A stretch of DNA of 64,000 bases from Clostridium sp. AM49-4BH (GCF_003478335.1 NZ_QUFB01000001.1:107097-171096); one strand, 5' to 3'; numbered from the stretch's first letter, positions 10,200-19,667 are shown. Numbers and translations are program-made. Notes: generated from the sequence alone by a model not told the origin.

Positions 10200-10886
10200 C
10201 TATCGTTGGAAATAATAGCCAACACCCCATTTGGTATGGATATATTTTGGTGCACTTGGGGTTGTTTCAATTTTTTCTCGAAGTCTTCGAATATGTACAT
10301 CGACGGTTCTGACATCACCCGGATAATCATATCCCCAAACGGTATTGAGAAGTTCTTCACGACTATATACTTTATTAGGGTGAAGCATTAAAAGTTCCAA
10401 CAGGTCGAATTCCTTTGCCGTCAGATTCACTTCTTTGTCATCAATGTAACCTCTACGGCTGTCCAGATCAATGCGAAGTGATTCAAATGAAAGTACCTTT
10501 TCAGGCTCTTTGGCTGTTTTGGAACTGCTTCGGCGAATAATAGCACGGATCCTTGCCTTTACTTCCAAAATGTTAAAAGGCTTCGTAATATAGTCATCCG
10601 CACCATACTCCAGCCCCAGGATCTTATCCATATCTTCACCTTTAGCAGTCAGCATAATGATAGGAACATCCGAAGATTCACGAATCTGCTGGCACACTTC
10701 AAAACCTGTAAGTTTTGGCAGCATCACATCTAATAATATGACATCATATTGATTGGAGGATGCAAGTGAAAGAGCTTCCTCACCATCATAAGCACAATCA
10801 ACTTCCATGCCGTCCTGTTCCAAGCTAAAACGAATTCCCTTAACAATTAACTTTTCATCATCTACAACCAATACTTTCTTTGCCAT
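10200..10886 (-). CDS. DNA-binding response regulator, OmpR/PhoB family
   Basis: The 228-residue protein has a receiver domain (acidic DDEK at 9-12, phospho-acceptor Asp in VILLDVMLP, Thr in MLTAKG, Lys in YITKPF) and a C-terminal winged helix ending in RTVDVHIRRLREKIE and WGVGYYF. It starts at ATG 10886 after GAGGG; a frame opening 9 codons earlier lacks an RBS. Its partner is the kinase downstream (60 bp). The sequence is closest in style to the WalR/PhoP/MtrA group. It lies 44 bp after comEA, so it may be co-transcribed with it. Confidence 0.93.
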   Translation of the reverse strand: MAKKVLVVDDEKLIVKGIRFSLEQDGMEVDCAYDGEEALSLASSNQYDVILLDVMLPKLTGFEVCQQIRESSDVPIIMLTAKGEDMDKILGLEYGADDYITKPFNILEVKARIRAIIRRSSSKTAKEPEKVLSFESLRIDLDSRRGYIDDKEVNLTAKEFDLLELLMLHPNKVYSREELLNTVWGYDYPGDVRTVDVHIRRLREKIETTPSAPKYIHTKWGVGYYFQR

Positions 10887-10930
10887 ATTTCCCTCACTTT
10901 CGACGTTAAACATAAACGTCTCTCTTTATT

Positions 10931-11545
10931 TCAAATAGTTATTTTGTTTTTGATCTTATCGAAGACACCATTTTTGATCCCGGATATATTCATAATATCC
11001 TCGATCTTTTGGAAACTGCCATGCTCCGTGCGATAGGCAACGATAGCGTTTGCCTTGGATTCCCCAATTCCAGGCAACGATAACAATTGCTCTTTCGTAG
11101 CTTTGTTGAGACTGATCTTGTCCGACGAAGTGGCAGATGCAGTCTGTGCATCGGATTCTGCGCGTGGTTGATCCTTTGCTGTCTTTGATCGGCGCGGAAT
11201 CTCTATCTGCTCTCCATCCTGAACGAAACGAGCCTGATTGACGGCATTGGTGTCTGCTTTTTTGGTTAATCCTCCTGCAGATGCAATAACATCGCAGATG
11301 CGGACAGACTCACTAAAACGATATACGCCTGGGTGCTTCACGGCACCACAAATGAAAACGGCAATCTCAGACGAATCCGTATTCACAGGCTTAGATGTAT
11401 CACCAGCCGGAGCGCTGCTTTCTGATACGGATGCCTGAAAATTTGATTCTTTCGTAACCGGATCTTGCCCTTTTGTATACCAAAAACCTGCGCCCAATAG
11501 TATGGCACCACAAATAATCCAAATGATCCATTTTTGTTGTTTCAT
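10931..11545 (-). CDS. comEA: Competence DNA receptor, ComEA family
   Basis: ComEA binds double-stranded DNA at the outer face of the membrane during transformation. The 204-residue protein has one N-terminal membrane segment (IIWIICGAILLGAGFWY), a Ser/Thr-rich linker, a SLBB domain (about 62-118, VFICGAVKHPGVYRF) and a C-terminal helix-hairpin-helix pair (ISLNKATKEQLLSLPGIGESKA, then IMNISGIKNGVFDKIK), the classic ComEA order. It is the first gene after a predicted promoter at 11652-11680. Confidence 0.94.
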   Translation of the reverse strand: MKQQKWIIWIICGAILLGAGFWYTKGQDPVTKESNFQASVSESSAPAGDTSKPVNTDSSEIAVFICGAVKHPGVYRFSESVRICDVIASAGGLTKKADTNAVNQARFVQDGEQIEIPRRSKTAKDQPRAESDAQTASATSSDKISLNKATKEQLLSLPGIGESKANAIVAYRTEHGSFQKIEDIMNISGIKNGVFDKIKNKITI

Positions 11546-11651
11546 AACATTACCTCCTGCGAATTAGCGGGCAGGAATGTCTGATAAATATCGAAAATAC
11601 GTAAAGTATACATATTTACGGATAGAATGTATGTCTTTCGAACCTTCCTCT

Positions 11652-11680
11652 ATTCTAACGAATCTTTTTCATAATTACAA
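11652..11680 (-). promoter_or_regulatory. Predicted sigma-A promoter of comEA
   Basis: Minus-strand TTGTAA (11680-11675), 17-bp spacer, TAGAAT (11657-11652). The start of transcription would be near 11645, 100 nt before the comEA ATG. Confidence 0.5.
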
Positions 11681-11721
11681 GTATAAGAATCTACAAAAAT
11701 TCTTACATATTTCTTACTATT

Positions 11722-11754
11722 TTTGACAGACAACGAGCGGATGCGTCTGTCAAA
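11722..11754. other. Perfect 10-bp inverted repeat with a 13-bp loop
   Basis: TTTGACAGAC and GTCTGTCAAA flank a 13-bp loop between the YdcZ gene and the comEA promoter. Neither strand has a following T-tract, so it is not a typical terminator. It could be an operator or a transcript-stabilising hairpin. Confidence 0.5.
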
Positions 11755-11783
11755 GGTATGGTTGTTTATTGTAGGCCATCTGC

Positions 11784-12233
11784 TCATTTTCCAAACAGTT
11801 CATCCCACTTAAAAAGCATGATACCGCCGATCATTACAGCAATGCCAAACAGTCTTGTCCATGCAAATCCTGCTTTTGTGGTGCCAAATAGGCCAAACAA
11901 TGAGATGATATATGATACGATCAATTGTGCAGAGACAATAAACATCGTAGCCTTCGCAGGTCCCAGCTGATTGATCGCAACAATGACGGTATATGTGATA
12001 AATGCACCAATAACACCGCCAAGAAGCATATACCATGGTTTTACCTGTACAATGCCTGAGATAGAACCTTCTTTACCAGTCACAAACCAGGCTGCCACAC
12101 ATATGACAAAAGCAGTGAGCTGAACAAAACCTGCAGCTACCCATACACCGGCCTGTTTGGTCACTTCTGCATTAAAAACCCCTTGTATACTCATTAACAT
12201 ACCGGATAATAGACCTATCAACATTCCTAACAT
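11784..12233 (-). CDS. DMT-superfamily transporter, YdcZ (DUF606) family
   Basis: This 149-residue integral membrane protein has about five hydrophobic segments, starting GMLIGLLSGMLMSIQGVFNA and ending FGIAVMIGGIMLF. It contains the family pattern in which a short half-transporter of about 140-150 residues repeats GxLxGxxxxxQ at the start. ATG 12233 was chosen for its GGAG at proper distance; an upstream in-frame start 8 codons earlier has none. The substrate is unknown. It lies about 100 bp after argD, and the intervening stretch holds an imperfect GC-rich hairpin, so co-transcription is uncertain. Confidence 0.85.
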   Translation of the reverse strand: MLGMLIGLLSGMLMSIQGVFNAEVTKQAGVWVAAGFVQLTAFVICVAAWFVTGKEGSISGIVQVKPWYMLLGGVIGAFITYTVIVAINQLGPAKATMFIVSAQLIVSYIISLFGLFGTTKAGFAWTRLFGIAVMIGGIMLFKWDELFGK

Positions 12234-12335
12234 AGAAATTCTCCTTTCTTCTACCAAAGCAACGAGAGCCGGACGAAATTCTGCCCGACTCTTCGTGAGA
12301 GTTCTATATTAAGTTGTTTCCCAATTTGCGGTGCT

Positions 12336-13511
12336 CTATTCGGATAAAACGTCATCTAATACGTTGATCATTTTATCAATATGCTCTTTTTCGACAATAA
12401 GTGGCGGCACAAAACGTATAATATTTGTACCTGCACTGATCAGAACAACGCCTGCTTGCAAGGCTTTTGCAACTACGTCTCCAGCCGGGATCGTAAGTTC
12501 CATCCCCTGCATCAGACCAAGGCCACGCACCTCTTTGACTTTATCCGGATGTGCTTCTGCCAAGGCTTCTAACTTTTCTGTCAGATATGGTGCGATCTCA
12601 TTAACATGATCCAAAATGTGCAATTTATCATATTGATGAAATACTTCGCAAATGGCAGCAGTTGCGAGCGGATTACCGCCATAAGTAGTACCGTGATCCC
12701 CCGGTACCATCGCAACGGCATATTTTTCTGTGGCAGCGAAGGCTCCAACCGGAACACCACAACCTAATGCTTTGGCTGTAGTCAAAATATCCGGTGTCAC
12801 ACCATAATGCTGATAGGTGTACATTTTGCCGGTACGCCCCATACCACACTGGATCTCATCAAAGATCAATGCGATATCTTTTTCATCGCAGAGTGTACGC
12901 AGGCCTTTGATAAACTCTGGTGTTGCAGGATGGATTCCTCCCTCACCCTGCAAGGTCTCTAACAGGATTGCACAGGTCTCATCGGTTACCAGTGCCTTAA
13001 CGCTTTCCAGATCATTGTAAGTTGCAAAAGAAACGCCACCGATCAACGGCTCAAACGCTTCTCTGTAATGTTTGGTTCCGGTTACAGACAAAGCACCCAT
13101 CGTGCGGCCATGAAAAGAATGATCCATCGCGATCACTTCACCTTTGCTCTGTGGATTTTTATTAAAAGCATACTTTCTCGCCAGCTTAATTGCACCCTCG
13201 ATCGCCTCTGCTCCACTGTTTGTAAAAAATACCCTGTCCATACCAGAAACATTGCATATTAGTTCTGCTGCTTTGATCGCAGGTTTTGTGTAATAAAGAT
13301 TGGAAATATGGATCAGATCATCGATCTGGTCTTTTAATGCCTGCTTAAATTCTTCGTTACTGTATCCTAGTGCTGATACAGCAATACCGGCACCCATATC
13401 CAGGTATTTCTTCCCTTGGTCGTCATACAAATACATACCTTCACCTTTGGTGAATACAACACTTCTATTGTAAGTATGAATAAAATGTTTGTCTGCTTCC
13501 TGTATTGTCAT
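12336..13511 (-). CDS. argD: Acetylornithine aminotransferase
   Basis: ArgD is the PLP enzyme converting N-acetylglutamate semialdehyde to N-acetylornithine. The product has about 391 residues from ATG 13511, nine bases after GAGG. Motifs of class-III aminotransferases: FTNSGAEAIEGAIKLARKYA, the HSFHGRT signature, LIFDEIQCGMGRTG, and the PLP-lysine segment LTTAKALGCGVPVGAF. It follows argB by 47 bp and closes the argC-argB-argD block. Confidence 0.95.
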   Translation of the reverse strand: MTIQEADKHFIHTYNRSVVFTKGEGMYLYDDQGKKYLDMGAGIAVSALGYSNEEFKQALKDQIDDLIHISNLYYTKPAIKAAELICNVSGMDRVFFTNSGAEAIEGAIKLARKYAFNKNPQSKGEVIAMDHSFHGRTMGALSVTGTKHYREAFEPLIGGVSFATYNDLESVKALVTDETCAILLETLQGEGGIHPATPEFIKGLRTLCDEKDIALIFDEIQCGMGRTGKMYTYQHYGVTPDILTTAKALGCGVPVGAFAATEKYAVAMVPGDHGTTYGGNPLATAAICEVFHQYDKLHILDHVNEIAPYLTEKLEALAEAHPDKVKEVRGLGLMQGMELTIPAGDVVAKALQAGVVLISAGTNIIRFVPPLIVEKEHIDKMINVLDDVLSE

Positions 13512-13558
13512 CGTTCTCATCCTCATTTCTATCAAATTAATATTATGTGCCGGCTTTC

Positions 13559-14473
13559 TTAAATCTCATTACTGTATCGTCCACTGTCATCACCAATGAT
13601 CGCCGTACCGATACCTCGTTTTGTAAAGAACTCCAAGAGTAAGCAGTGATCTCGTCTTCCATCCAAAATATGCACTCTGCCAACGCCGGAATTTACAGCG
13701 TGAATACAGTTGTTGACCTTTGGCAGCATACCGCCGCTGATAATGCCGGCTTCTATTAATTTGTTGGCTTCGATCAGATTCAGAACAGACACCAAAGTTG
13801 TTGGATCATTGGGATTCATGCAGACACCTTCAACATCCGTCAAAAATGCCAGTTTTTCTGCTCGAATACCACCTGCGATCGCACATGCTGCATCATCAGC
13901 ATTGATATTATACGTATTGCCCTCGTCATCCATTCCGATAGGTGCAATGATCGGAATATAATCATTTTCCAAAAGTGTATCGATCACTTCGGTGTTAACA
14001 TGATCAATATCCCCGACAAAACCGATATCTTTTCCGTTTGGCATTTTCTTTTGAACATGAAGCATACCGCCATCTTTTCCACAAAGCCCGATCGCTTTGA
14101 CACCCAAATGTTCAACCATGGATACCAGATTTTTGTTAACGCGGTTAAGAACCATCTCAGCAATTTCCATTGTGTCTTTATCCGTCACGCGAAAACCCTC
14201 TTCAAAGCGTGTTTCTTTACCGACTTTACTGATCCATTTGCTAATCTCCTTGCCCCCGCCGTGTACAATGATCGGCTGCATACCGACCAATTTTAACAAG
14301 GCGACATCTTTGATCACACTCTCTTCCAGATTGTGATCTAACATAGCACTTCCGCCGTATTTAACAACGACTTTTTTTGAGTTGAAGTCTCGAATATACG
14401 GTAGTGCTTCGATCAATGTTTCTGCCTTGACGGTAATGTTATCTAAATATCTTTGCTGCTCTTCGTTACTCAT
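13559..14473 (-). CDS. argB: Acetylglutamate kinase
   Basis: ArgB phosphorylates N-acetylglutamate in arginine synthesis. The 304-residue amino-acid kinase has VVKYGGSAM and [12 protein letters not shown] (substrate and phosphate loops), [12 protein letters not shown] and [17 protein letters not shown] near the C-terminus. The long N-terminal helix extension ([21 protein letters not shown]) is the type found in arginine-inhibited hexameric enzymes, so feedback control by arginine is plausible. It lies about 96 bp downstream of argC; argJ is not between them. Confidence 0.96.
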   Translation of the reverse strand: MSNEEQQRYLDNITVKAETLIEALPYIRDFNSKKVVVKYGGSAMLDHNLEESVIKDVALLKLVGMQPIIVHGGGKEISKWISKVGKETRFEEGFRVTDKDTMEIAEMVLNRVNKNLVSMVEHLGVKAIGLCGKDGGMLHVQKKMPNGKDIGFVGDIDHVNTEVIDTLLENDYIPIIAPIGMDDEGNTYNINADDAACAIAGGIRAEKLAFLTDVEGVCMNPNDPTTLVSVLNLIEANKLIEAGIISGGMLPKVNNCIHAVNSGVGRVHILDGRRDHCLLLEFFTKRGIGTAIIGDDSGRYSNEI

Positions 14474-14569
14474 AGTTTTTTCTATCCTCGCTTTTATGTA
14501 CTTTCTTTTTTACTTAATAAGATTAAAGAGTCAAAAGGTCTGAATTTCCCAGATGGGCTATTTTTCTTA

Positions 14570-15610
14570 TTATGGGAACATTGGGACAATCTTCAGCCCG
14601 GTATTCTCCGGCAGACCAAACATTAAGTTCATATTTTGAATTGCCTGACCAGCTGCCCCCTTGACAACGTTATCAATAGCACCCATCATAATGATCCTTC
14701 CGGTTCTCTCATCAATCTTGAAGTTGACATCTACAAAATTGCTGCCTTCTACCCAACGGGTCTCTGGATAGACATCTTTGTTTAAGACGCGAACAAAATA
14801 TTCATCCTCGTAATACTTATCATATACAGCTTTTACATCCTCATAGGAAAGTTTTTTACGCAAAGTCGCATAAGAGGTTGCTAAGATTCCTCGATTCATC
14901 GGCACCAGATGTGGGGTAAAGTTAATAAGAACTTCTTCTCCGGAGGCATAGGACAACTGGTCCTCGATCTCCGGTGTGTGACGGTGAGAAGCAACACCAT
15001 ATGGTTTAATACTCTCATTTACCTCACAGTAAAGATTCGCAACCTTAGCGCCTCTGCCGGCTCCTGAGGTACCGGATTTAGCATCAATGATCACAGTATT
15101 CATATCGATCAGGCCCTCTTTTGCCATTGGATAGATGGATAATGTGGAACAGGTTGGGAAACAACCCGGATTAGCGATCAGGCGCGCATTTTTTATATCC
15201 TCACGGTTGACTTCACATAAGCCATAAACAGCCTCTTTAATAAACTGTGGACTCTGATGTTTGATGCCATACCATTTTTCATATTTAGCAACATCTTTAA
15301 TACGGAAGTCTGCACTCAGATCAATGATCTTTGTCTTTGATAATATCTCTTCATTTACCAGAGAACCGCATAATCCTTGTGGTGTTGCGGTAAAGATCAC
15401 ATCTGCCTGTTTCGCTAATTCATCCATATTTTCGCCCATGCATTTGGCGTCAACAAGATTCACCATATTACCAAACACACTGCTGTATTTTTCATCTACA
15501 TAGGAGCGTGAACCATACCATACAATCTCTGCATCCGGATGCTGCAACAAAATTCTGACCAATTCCTGTCCGGCGTATCCGGTGGAACCAATAATGCCTA
15601 CTCGAATCAT
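14570..15610 (-). CDS. argC: N-acetyl-gamma-glutamyl-phosphate reductase
   Basis: ArgC reduces N-acetylglutamyl phosphate with NADPH to the semialdehyde. The 346-residue protein starts with the dinucleotide-binding loop VGIIGSTGYAGQELVR and has the catalytic cysteine in ANPGCFPTCS, then SGTSGAGRGA and HRHTPEIEDQL. It starts at ATG 15610 after AGAAACGAGGG. It is the promoter-proximal gene of argC-argB-argD, with ARG-box-like sites in front. Confidence 0.96.
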   Translation of the reverse strand: MIRVGIIGSTGYAGQELVRILLQHPDAEIVWYGSRSYVDEKYSSVFGNMVNLVDAKCMGENMDELAKQADVIFTATPQGLCGSLVNEEILSKTKIIDLSADFRIKDVAKYEKWYGIKHQSPQFIKEAVYGLCEVNREDIKNARLIANPGCFPTCSTLSIYPMAKEGLIDMNTVIIDAKSGTSGAGRGAKVANLYCEVNESIKPYGVASHRHTPEIEDQLSYASGEEVLINFTPHLVPMNRGILATSYATLRKKLSYEDVKAVYDKYYEDEYFVRVLNKDVYPETRWVEGSNFVDVNFKIDERTGRIIMMGAIDNVVKGAAGQAIQNMNLMFGLPENTGLKIVPMFP

Positions 15611-15631
15611 AAAATCCCTCGTTTCTGCTAA

Positions 15632-15650
15632 AATGTATATTTATTCATAA
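15632..15650. promoter_or_regulatory. ARG-box-like operator in the argC leader
   Basis: The reverse complement contains ATGAATAAATATACAT, very close to the Bacillus ARG-box consensus CATGAATAAAAATTCAAG. It sits 20-40 bp before the argC ATG and about 50 bp downstream of the predicted start point. Confidence 0.6.
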
Positions 15651-15703
15651 CAATGGACGTGATGTATCTACAACTTTTAGGCAAAAACGTCCATCAGCTC
15701 AAT

Positions 15704-15750
15704 ATTATACGTCATTTGCTTTTTGATTGCAATAGATATTTATACATTAC
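15704..15750 (-). promoter_or_regulatory. argC promoter with overlapping ARG-box-like site
   Basis: Minus strand: TTGCAA (15732-15727), 17-bp spacer, TATAAT (15709-15704). The segment 15731-15750, reading ATGTATAAATATCTATT, resembles an ARG box and abuts the -35 element. Together with the site at 15632-15650 this fits repression by an ArgR-type protein bound at two places. Confidence 0.6.
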
Positions 15751-15833
15751 GTGAATTTTAAAAAAAGATTGATCAGAATACGATTTCTACTTAATAAATC
15801 ATTCAAAATAAGATCATTTCACCAGAAAATAGT

Positions 15834-15870
15834 ATTGAATAAATATGCAGAATGATGTATATTTATAAAC
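15834..15870. promoter_or_regulatory. Two adjacent ARG-box-like sites upstream of argG
   Basis: TTGAATAAATATGCAG (15835-15850) and GATGTATATTTATAAAC (15854-15870) are separated by 3 bp, the usual spacing of paired ARG boxes. They lie 45-80 bp upstream of the argG -35 element. Confidence 0.55.
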
Positions 15871-15915
15871 AGTCATAACAGTGATACAAAATTACAGTAA
15901 AAAAGGAAAAAGGAT

Positions 15916-15944
15916 TTGCAATCAACTGTAATTGTGTTTATACT
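15916..15944 (+). promoter_or_regulatory. Predicted argG promoter
   Basis: TTGCAA (15916-15921), 17-bp spacer, TATACT (15939-15944). The start would fall near 15951, 67 nt before the argG ATG. The whole 15611-16017 gap is otherwise AT-rich non-coding DNA. Confidence 0.6.
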
Positions 15945-16017
15945 GTTATCTGTATGGCAGATCATGCCATCGCAAAAGAATAATATGCCGTAGTCACGGC
16001 GGAATGGAGGAAAAAAC

Positions 16018-17244
16018 ATGAAGGAAAAAGTGATTCTTGCCTATTCAGGCGGACTTGACACCACAGCAATCATCCCTTGGTTGAAGGAAAACTATGATTA
16101 CGAAGTAATCTGTGTCTGCATTGATGTCGGACAGGAAAGCGAGTTGGATGGTTTGGAGGAGCGTGCAAAATCTTGTGGTGCATCCAAATTATATATTGAG
16201 GATGTTATCGATGAGTTTTGTGATGACTATGTCGTTCCTTGTGTTCAGGCAAATGCTATTTATGAGAACAAATATTTATTAGGTACTTCAATGGCTCGTC
16301 CATTGATCGCTAAGAGATTGGTAGAGATTGCTCGTAAAGAGGGCGCATCTGCGATCTGCCATGGTGCTACCGGTAAAGGTAACGATCAGGTTCGTTTTGA
16401 GCTTGGTATTAAGGCACTCGCCCCTGATCTTCGTATTATCGCTGCTTGGAGAGATCCAAACTGGACAATGGATTCCAGAGAGTCTGAGATCCAGTATTGC
16501 CGCGATCATGGAATTGATCTTCCATTCTCAGCAGACAACAGCTACAGCCGTGACCGTAACTTATGGCACATCAGCCACGAAGGCTTAGAATTAGAGGATC
16601 CTGCAAATGCACCTAATTATGATCATTTGCTTGTACTTGGCACTACTCCGGAGAAGGCTCCTGATGAAAGCGAAATCGTTACTATGACATTCGAGAAGGG
16701 TGTTCCAAAGTCTGTCAATGGCAAGGAAATGAAAGTATCTGACATCATCCGCACCTTAAATAAATTGGGCGGCAAGCATGGTATCGGTATCGTTGATATT
16801 GTAGAAAATCGTGTTGTCGGAATGAAGTCTCGTGGTGTATATGAGACACCGGGTGGAACAATTCTTATGGAAGCACATCAGCAGCTTGAAGAATTGATCT
16901 TAGATCGTGATACATATACAGCTAAGAAAGATATGGGCAACAAGTTTGCAGATATTGTTTACGAAGGCAAATGGTTTACGCCACTTCGTGAGGCTGAGCA
17001 GGCATTCATTGAGTCCACACAGAAATATGTAACAGGTGAAGTAAAGTTCAAACTGTACAAAGGTAATATTATCAAACAGGGAACCACTTCTCCATACTCC
17101 ATTTATGATGAAGATATTGCATCTTTCACAACCGGTGAGCTTTACAACCATAAAGATGCAGAGGGATTCATCAATCTGTTCGGACTGTCTTCTAAGGTTC
17201 GTGCTATGAAGCTTGGTTCTTTCGTAGAATTAAACGACAAATAA
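16018..17244 (+). CDS. argG: Argininosuccinate synthase
   Basis: ArgG joins citrulline and aspartate with ATP in the penultimate step of arginine synthesis. The 408-residue protein starts after GGAGGAAAAA and has the PP-loop [31 protein letters not shown] and the [19 protein letters not shown] segment of the family. It is transcribed away from argC and is followed by a strong hairpin terminator at 17279-17320. No argH follows; the next gene (maf) is on the other strand. Confidence 0.97.
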   Translation: MKEKVILAYSGGLDTTAIIPWLKENYDYEVICVCIDVGQESELDGLEERAKSCGASKLYIEDVIDEFCDDYVVPCVQANAIYENKYLLGTSMARPLIAKRLVEIARKEGASAICHGATGKGNDQVRFELGIKALAPDLRIIAAWRDPNWTMDSRESEIQYCRDHGIDLPFSADNSYSRDRNLWHISHEGLELEDPANAPNYDHLLVLGTTPEKAPDESEIVTMTFEKGVPKSVNGKEMKVSDIIRTLNKLGGKHGIGIVDIVENRVVGMKSRGVYETPGGTILMEAHQQLEELILDRDTYTAKKDMGNKFADIVYEGKWFTPLREAEQAFIESTQKYVTGEVKFKLYKGNIIKQGTTSPYSIYDEDIASFTTGELYNHKDAEGFINLFGLSSKVRAMKLGSFVELNDK

Positions 17245-17278
17245 TTTGTCCTTGTTTTTAACAGTCAACAAAATATAA

Positions 17279-17320
17279 AACAGCTATTATCCGAATTTAT
17301 GGTAATAGCTGTTTTCTTTT
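17279..17320 (+). terminator. Rho-independent terminator of argG
   Basis: Perfect 11-bp stem AACAGCTATTA / TAATAGCTGTT around a 13-base loop, followed by TTCTTTT. Confidence 0.85.
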
Positions 17321-17340
17321 ATTTAATAGGCAATTGCTGT

Positions 17341-17412
17341 TATGTAGTGTGATGCTACCAAGAATTGCTTTAGCAATTCTTGCAAAGCAAAGCGCTGGCT
17401 TTGCTTTTTTTA
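17341..17412 (+). repeat. Dispersed double-hairpin repeat, copy at argG/maf
   Basis: Two hairpins in a row: AAGAATTGC-TTTA-GCAATTCTT and GCAAAGC-aaagcgctg-GCTTTGC followed by seven T. The same sequence, with the preceding GTGTAGCGATGC-like lead, recurs in tandem at 53.9-54.1 kb. Here it could be a second terminator behind argG. Confidence 0.8.
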
Positions 17413-17445
17413 TCATAATATTGTATTGTACAATAGACTATTTTT

Positions 17446-18028
17446 TTAGTTAGAAGGAAAATGCATTTTCCATTCGTGAACCAATGCACCTAATGGAAGT
17501 CCAACTACATTTGAATAATCACCATGAATTTCTTTGATATATGCTGCAAAAGCACCTTGAATTCCGTATGCACCGGCTTTATCCATTGGTTCGCCGGTTG
17601 CAATATAGTCCGTAATCTCCTGCTTTGTCATTGGATAGACAGTAACATCCGTCCGTACATGAAAGGTATGTGCTCTCTGACTGTTTGTATCAGTGCTTAT
17701 GATCGTAACGCCGGTATATACGCTGTGGGTATTTCCCTGAAGTGCATTTAGCATCGCATAGGCCTCTTCTTCGGACGAAGGTTTTCCCAGAATCGTGCCA
17801 TCCTGTAATGCAACGACAGTATCTGCACCAAGTATATAACAATCTGAATATTCTGGTTTTGACGCTACATCGCTTGCTTTCGAAAGATAACTCTTCCACC
17901 GCTTCTGAAGGGCTTTGATCCTGCAACGATTCATCGGCATCGCTGGTACGTACTTCAAAGGAAATGCCAATCTGTGATAAAAGTTCCTGACGTCGTGGAG
18001 AACCGGAGGCTAAAATGATTTTTTTCAT
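17446..18028 (-). pseudogene. maf: Maf-family nucleotide pyrophosphatase, single-base frameshift
   Basis: Maf proteins hydrolyse non-canonical or modified nucleoside triphosphates. The ATG at 18028 follows AAGGAAAGGATTGACAC and gives KKIILASGSPRRQELLSQIG, the family signature. At the AAA of 17883-17885 (TTT on the coding strand) the frame is broken; removing one base joins AVEELS to SKASDVASK, followed by CYILGADTVVALQDGTILGKP and, near the end, KAGAYGIQGAFA, the conserved catalytic and base-recognition blocks. Restored length is about 194, normal for the family. It is 59 bp downstream of the histidine phosphatase gene. A read error is a fair alternative to real loss. Confidence 0.88.
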
Positions 18029-18087
18029 TGTGTCAATCCTTTCCTTGTCTGAGTGTGAGTGCAATCTGAGCTTAACATAATGATCGG

Positions 18088-18807
18088 TCAATGACCGCGG
18101 AATAATTCCGGATGTCCCTCTAAATGCGCGCTGTCGTTAAAACGGTCCAAAAAGAATCCATGTAATGTTTCATCATAATGGATTGCTGTGATACTGCAGT
18201 TTTCCAATGAAGTACCAAATTGGAGCCGTCGAGCAAAACTGCCGCCAAACAATGCGCAGAGCAACACACGAATAACACCGCCATGACAGACCACAGCGAC
18301 CTGTTTAGCATCTGTATGTAAAATTTCATCAAATACCGGAAGGACGCGATCAAGTAACATTGCACCATCTTCCCCACCAGGATAGATCATCTCTTCTACC
18401 GGGACAAAGAAATCACCGACATATTTGGCAGGGGAATCGATTGTTACCGGTTGTTTACTTTGTCTATTGGAGCGTTTTTGCTCAAATAAATGCTGTTGTT
18501 GTTTATAATAGTTTGCGTAAAAACTCTTTACCTGCGCATCCGGAATTCCGGTAAGATCGCCGAAATCAATTTCTGCAAGTCCGGATCGAACCTGCAGATG
18601 ATCCAATAAAAATTCATTATGCGAAAAGGCAATTTCGGCAGTCTGTTTGGCACGGATCAGATCACTGCAATAGACCGCATCAATGGAATAATTCCGTAGT
18701 CTTTTGCCAAGAAGCTCAGCCTGTTTTATGCCGGCATCTGCCAAAGGTACATTTACATTACAGTCACTGCTATTTTGTCTGCCATGTCGGATCAAATAAA
18801 AGATCAT
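18088..18807 (-). CDS. Histidine phosphatase (phosphoglycerate mutase-like) family protein
   Basis: The 239-residue cytosolic protein starts YLIRHGRQNS, with the catalytic RHG, and carries VAVVCHGGVIRVLL with the second catalytic His, the two halves of the branch-1 histidine phosphatase site. The acceptor-region glutamate lies in GLAEIDFGDLTG. The substrate cannot be told. The start at 18807 overlaps the stop of the upstream lipoprotein gene as ATGA, so the two are translationally coupled; maf follows 59 bp downstream. Confidence 0.88.
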   Translation of the reverse strand: MIFYLIRHGRQNSSDCNVNVPLADAGIKQAELLGKRLRNYSIDAVYCSDLIRAKQTAEIAFSHNEFLLDHLQVRSGLAEIDFGDLTGIPDAQVKSFYANYYKQQQHLFEQKRSNRQSKQPVTIDSPAKYVGDFFVPVEEMIYPGGEDGAMLLDRVLPVFDEILHTDAKQVAVVCHGGVIRVLLCALFGGSFARRLQFGTSLENCSITAIHYDETLHGFFLDRFNDSAHLEGHPELFRGH

Positions 18808-19667
18808 TTCGCACTCTTCCTTTCTTTCCAAAGACTTGCAGCATTGCTTCCGGTAACCGGAATAATATCTTTCGTAAAAAGTGTATCGTCATAAAGTTTT
18901 GTATCTGTGTTCTTTTGGTCGTCAGCTTTTAGCTGTTCGTATTTGGCTTTACGGACTTCATAATCGGTACCGGTGGCAGCAGACACATCGATAGATGCAT
19001 ATAGCGCATAGCCATCAAGCCAGTTTTGTTGTACTTCGTCCCAGCTTGTAAAATTGGCTTTTAATTTTTTGGCAGCAGGTTCGATCACTGCCTGTGCCTC
19101 AGAAATCGTCAGATAACCTGCTACATAACCCCATTGTGCTAAATGGGAAATGCGGCACATATCCCAAGCGAGAAGCCCCTTCTTTCTCCAAGTTTTCCAA
19201 TTGTAACGGATCATTTCATAATGAACTTTCATATCCCCGGACAATTGCTTCATGGCAGTTTTTAACTCTTTGGCTGACATCGAGCGCATTTGTGCCGCTT
19301 CCTTACGGTATGTCGAACGGGAACCTGTATGCAGTAAATCATACATTTGGTCGATCAACTGTTTGCGGTTTGAAATATTCCAGCTCTTTTGCAAGATCGC
19401 AGCGGCCGCTTTCTGATTGCCATCCGTCGGTTCGTATCCACCGAAATAATATACGTTGCCTTCGTTGATCGCGATCAAAACAGAACCCATGGCACGTCCC
19501 CACTGTCCAAGATTTGAATTTTTGTCCTCGTCGCTTACGAGAACTTTTGGTGTGGGTGATGCCTGTTTGTCTACGGTGGTCTGTTTATTACTGCTGCAGC
19601 CGATCAAAGTACTGCAAAGTATTGCCGTAATGCATACATAGGTTATCCATTTTTTCTGTTTGCTCAT
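18804..19667 (-). CDS. Lipoprotein with DUF1266-like domain
   Basis: The 287-residue protein has a lipoprotein signal peptide (positive start, hydrophobic core, lipobox TLIGC with Cys at 24), so it should be anchored to the outer face of the membrane. The C-terminal half has LLAWDMCRISHLAQWGYVAG and FTSWDEVQQNWLDGYALY, which match the DUF1266 pattern of an aromatic helix followed by SWxE and GR/GY-W. The biochemical function is unknown. It overlaps the next gene by four bases. The start follows a GGAGGAG, consistent with strong translation. Confidence 0.8.
   Translation of the reverse strand: MSKQKKWITYVCITAILCSTLIGCSSNKQTTVDKQASPTPKVLVSDEDKNSNLGQWGRAMGSVLIAINEGNVYYFGGYEPTDGNQKAAAAILQKSWNISNRKQLIDQMYDLLHTGSRSTYRKEAAQMRSMSAKELKTAMKQLSGDMKVHYEMIRYNWKTWRKKGLLAWDMCRISHLAQWGYVAGYLTISEAQAVIEPAAKKLKANFTSWDEVQQNWLDGYALYASIDVSAATGTDYEVRKAKYEQLKADDQKNTDTKLYDDTLFTKDIIPVTGSNAASLWKERKSAK

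Noticed and set aside
11722..11754. Terminator between the YdcZ gene and comEA
   Set aside because: The hairpin is perfect but neither strand has a following T-run.
12234..12335. Terminator after argD
   Set aside because: The GC-rich hairpin is imperfect and not followed by a T-tract; left uncalled.
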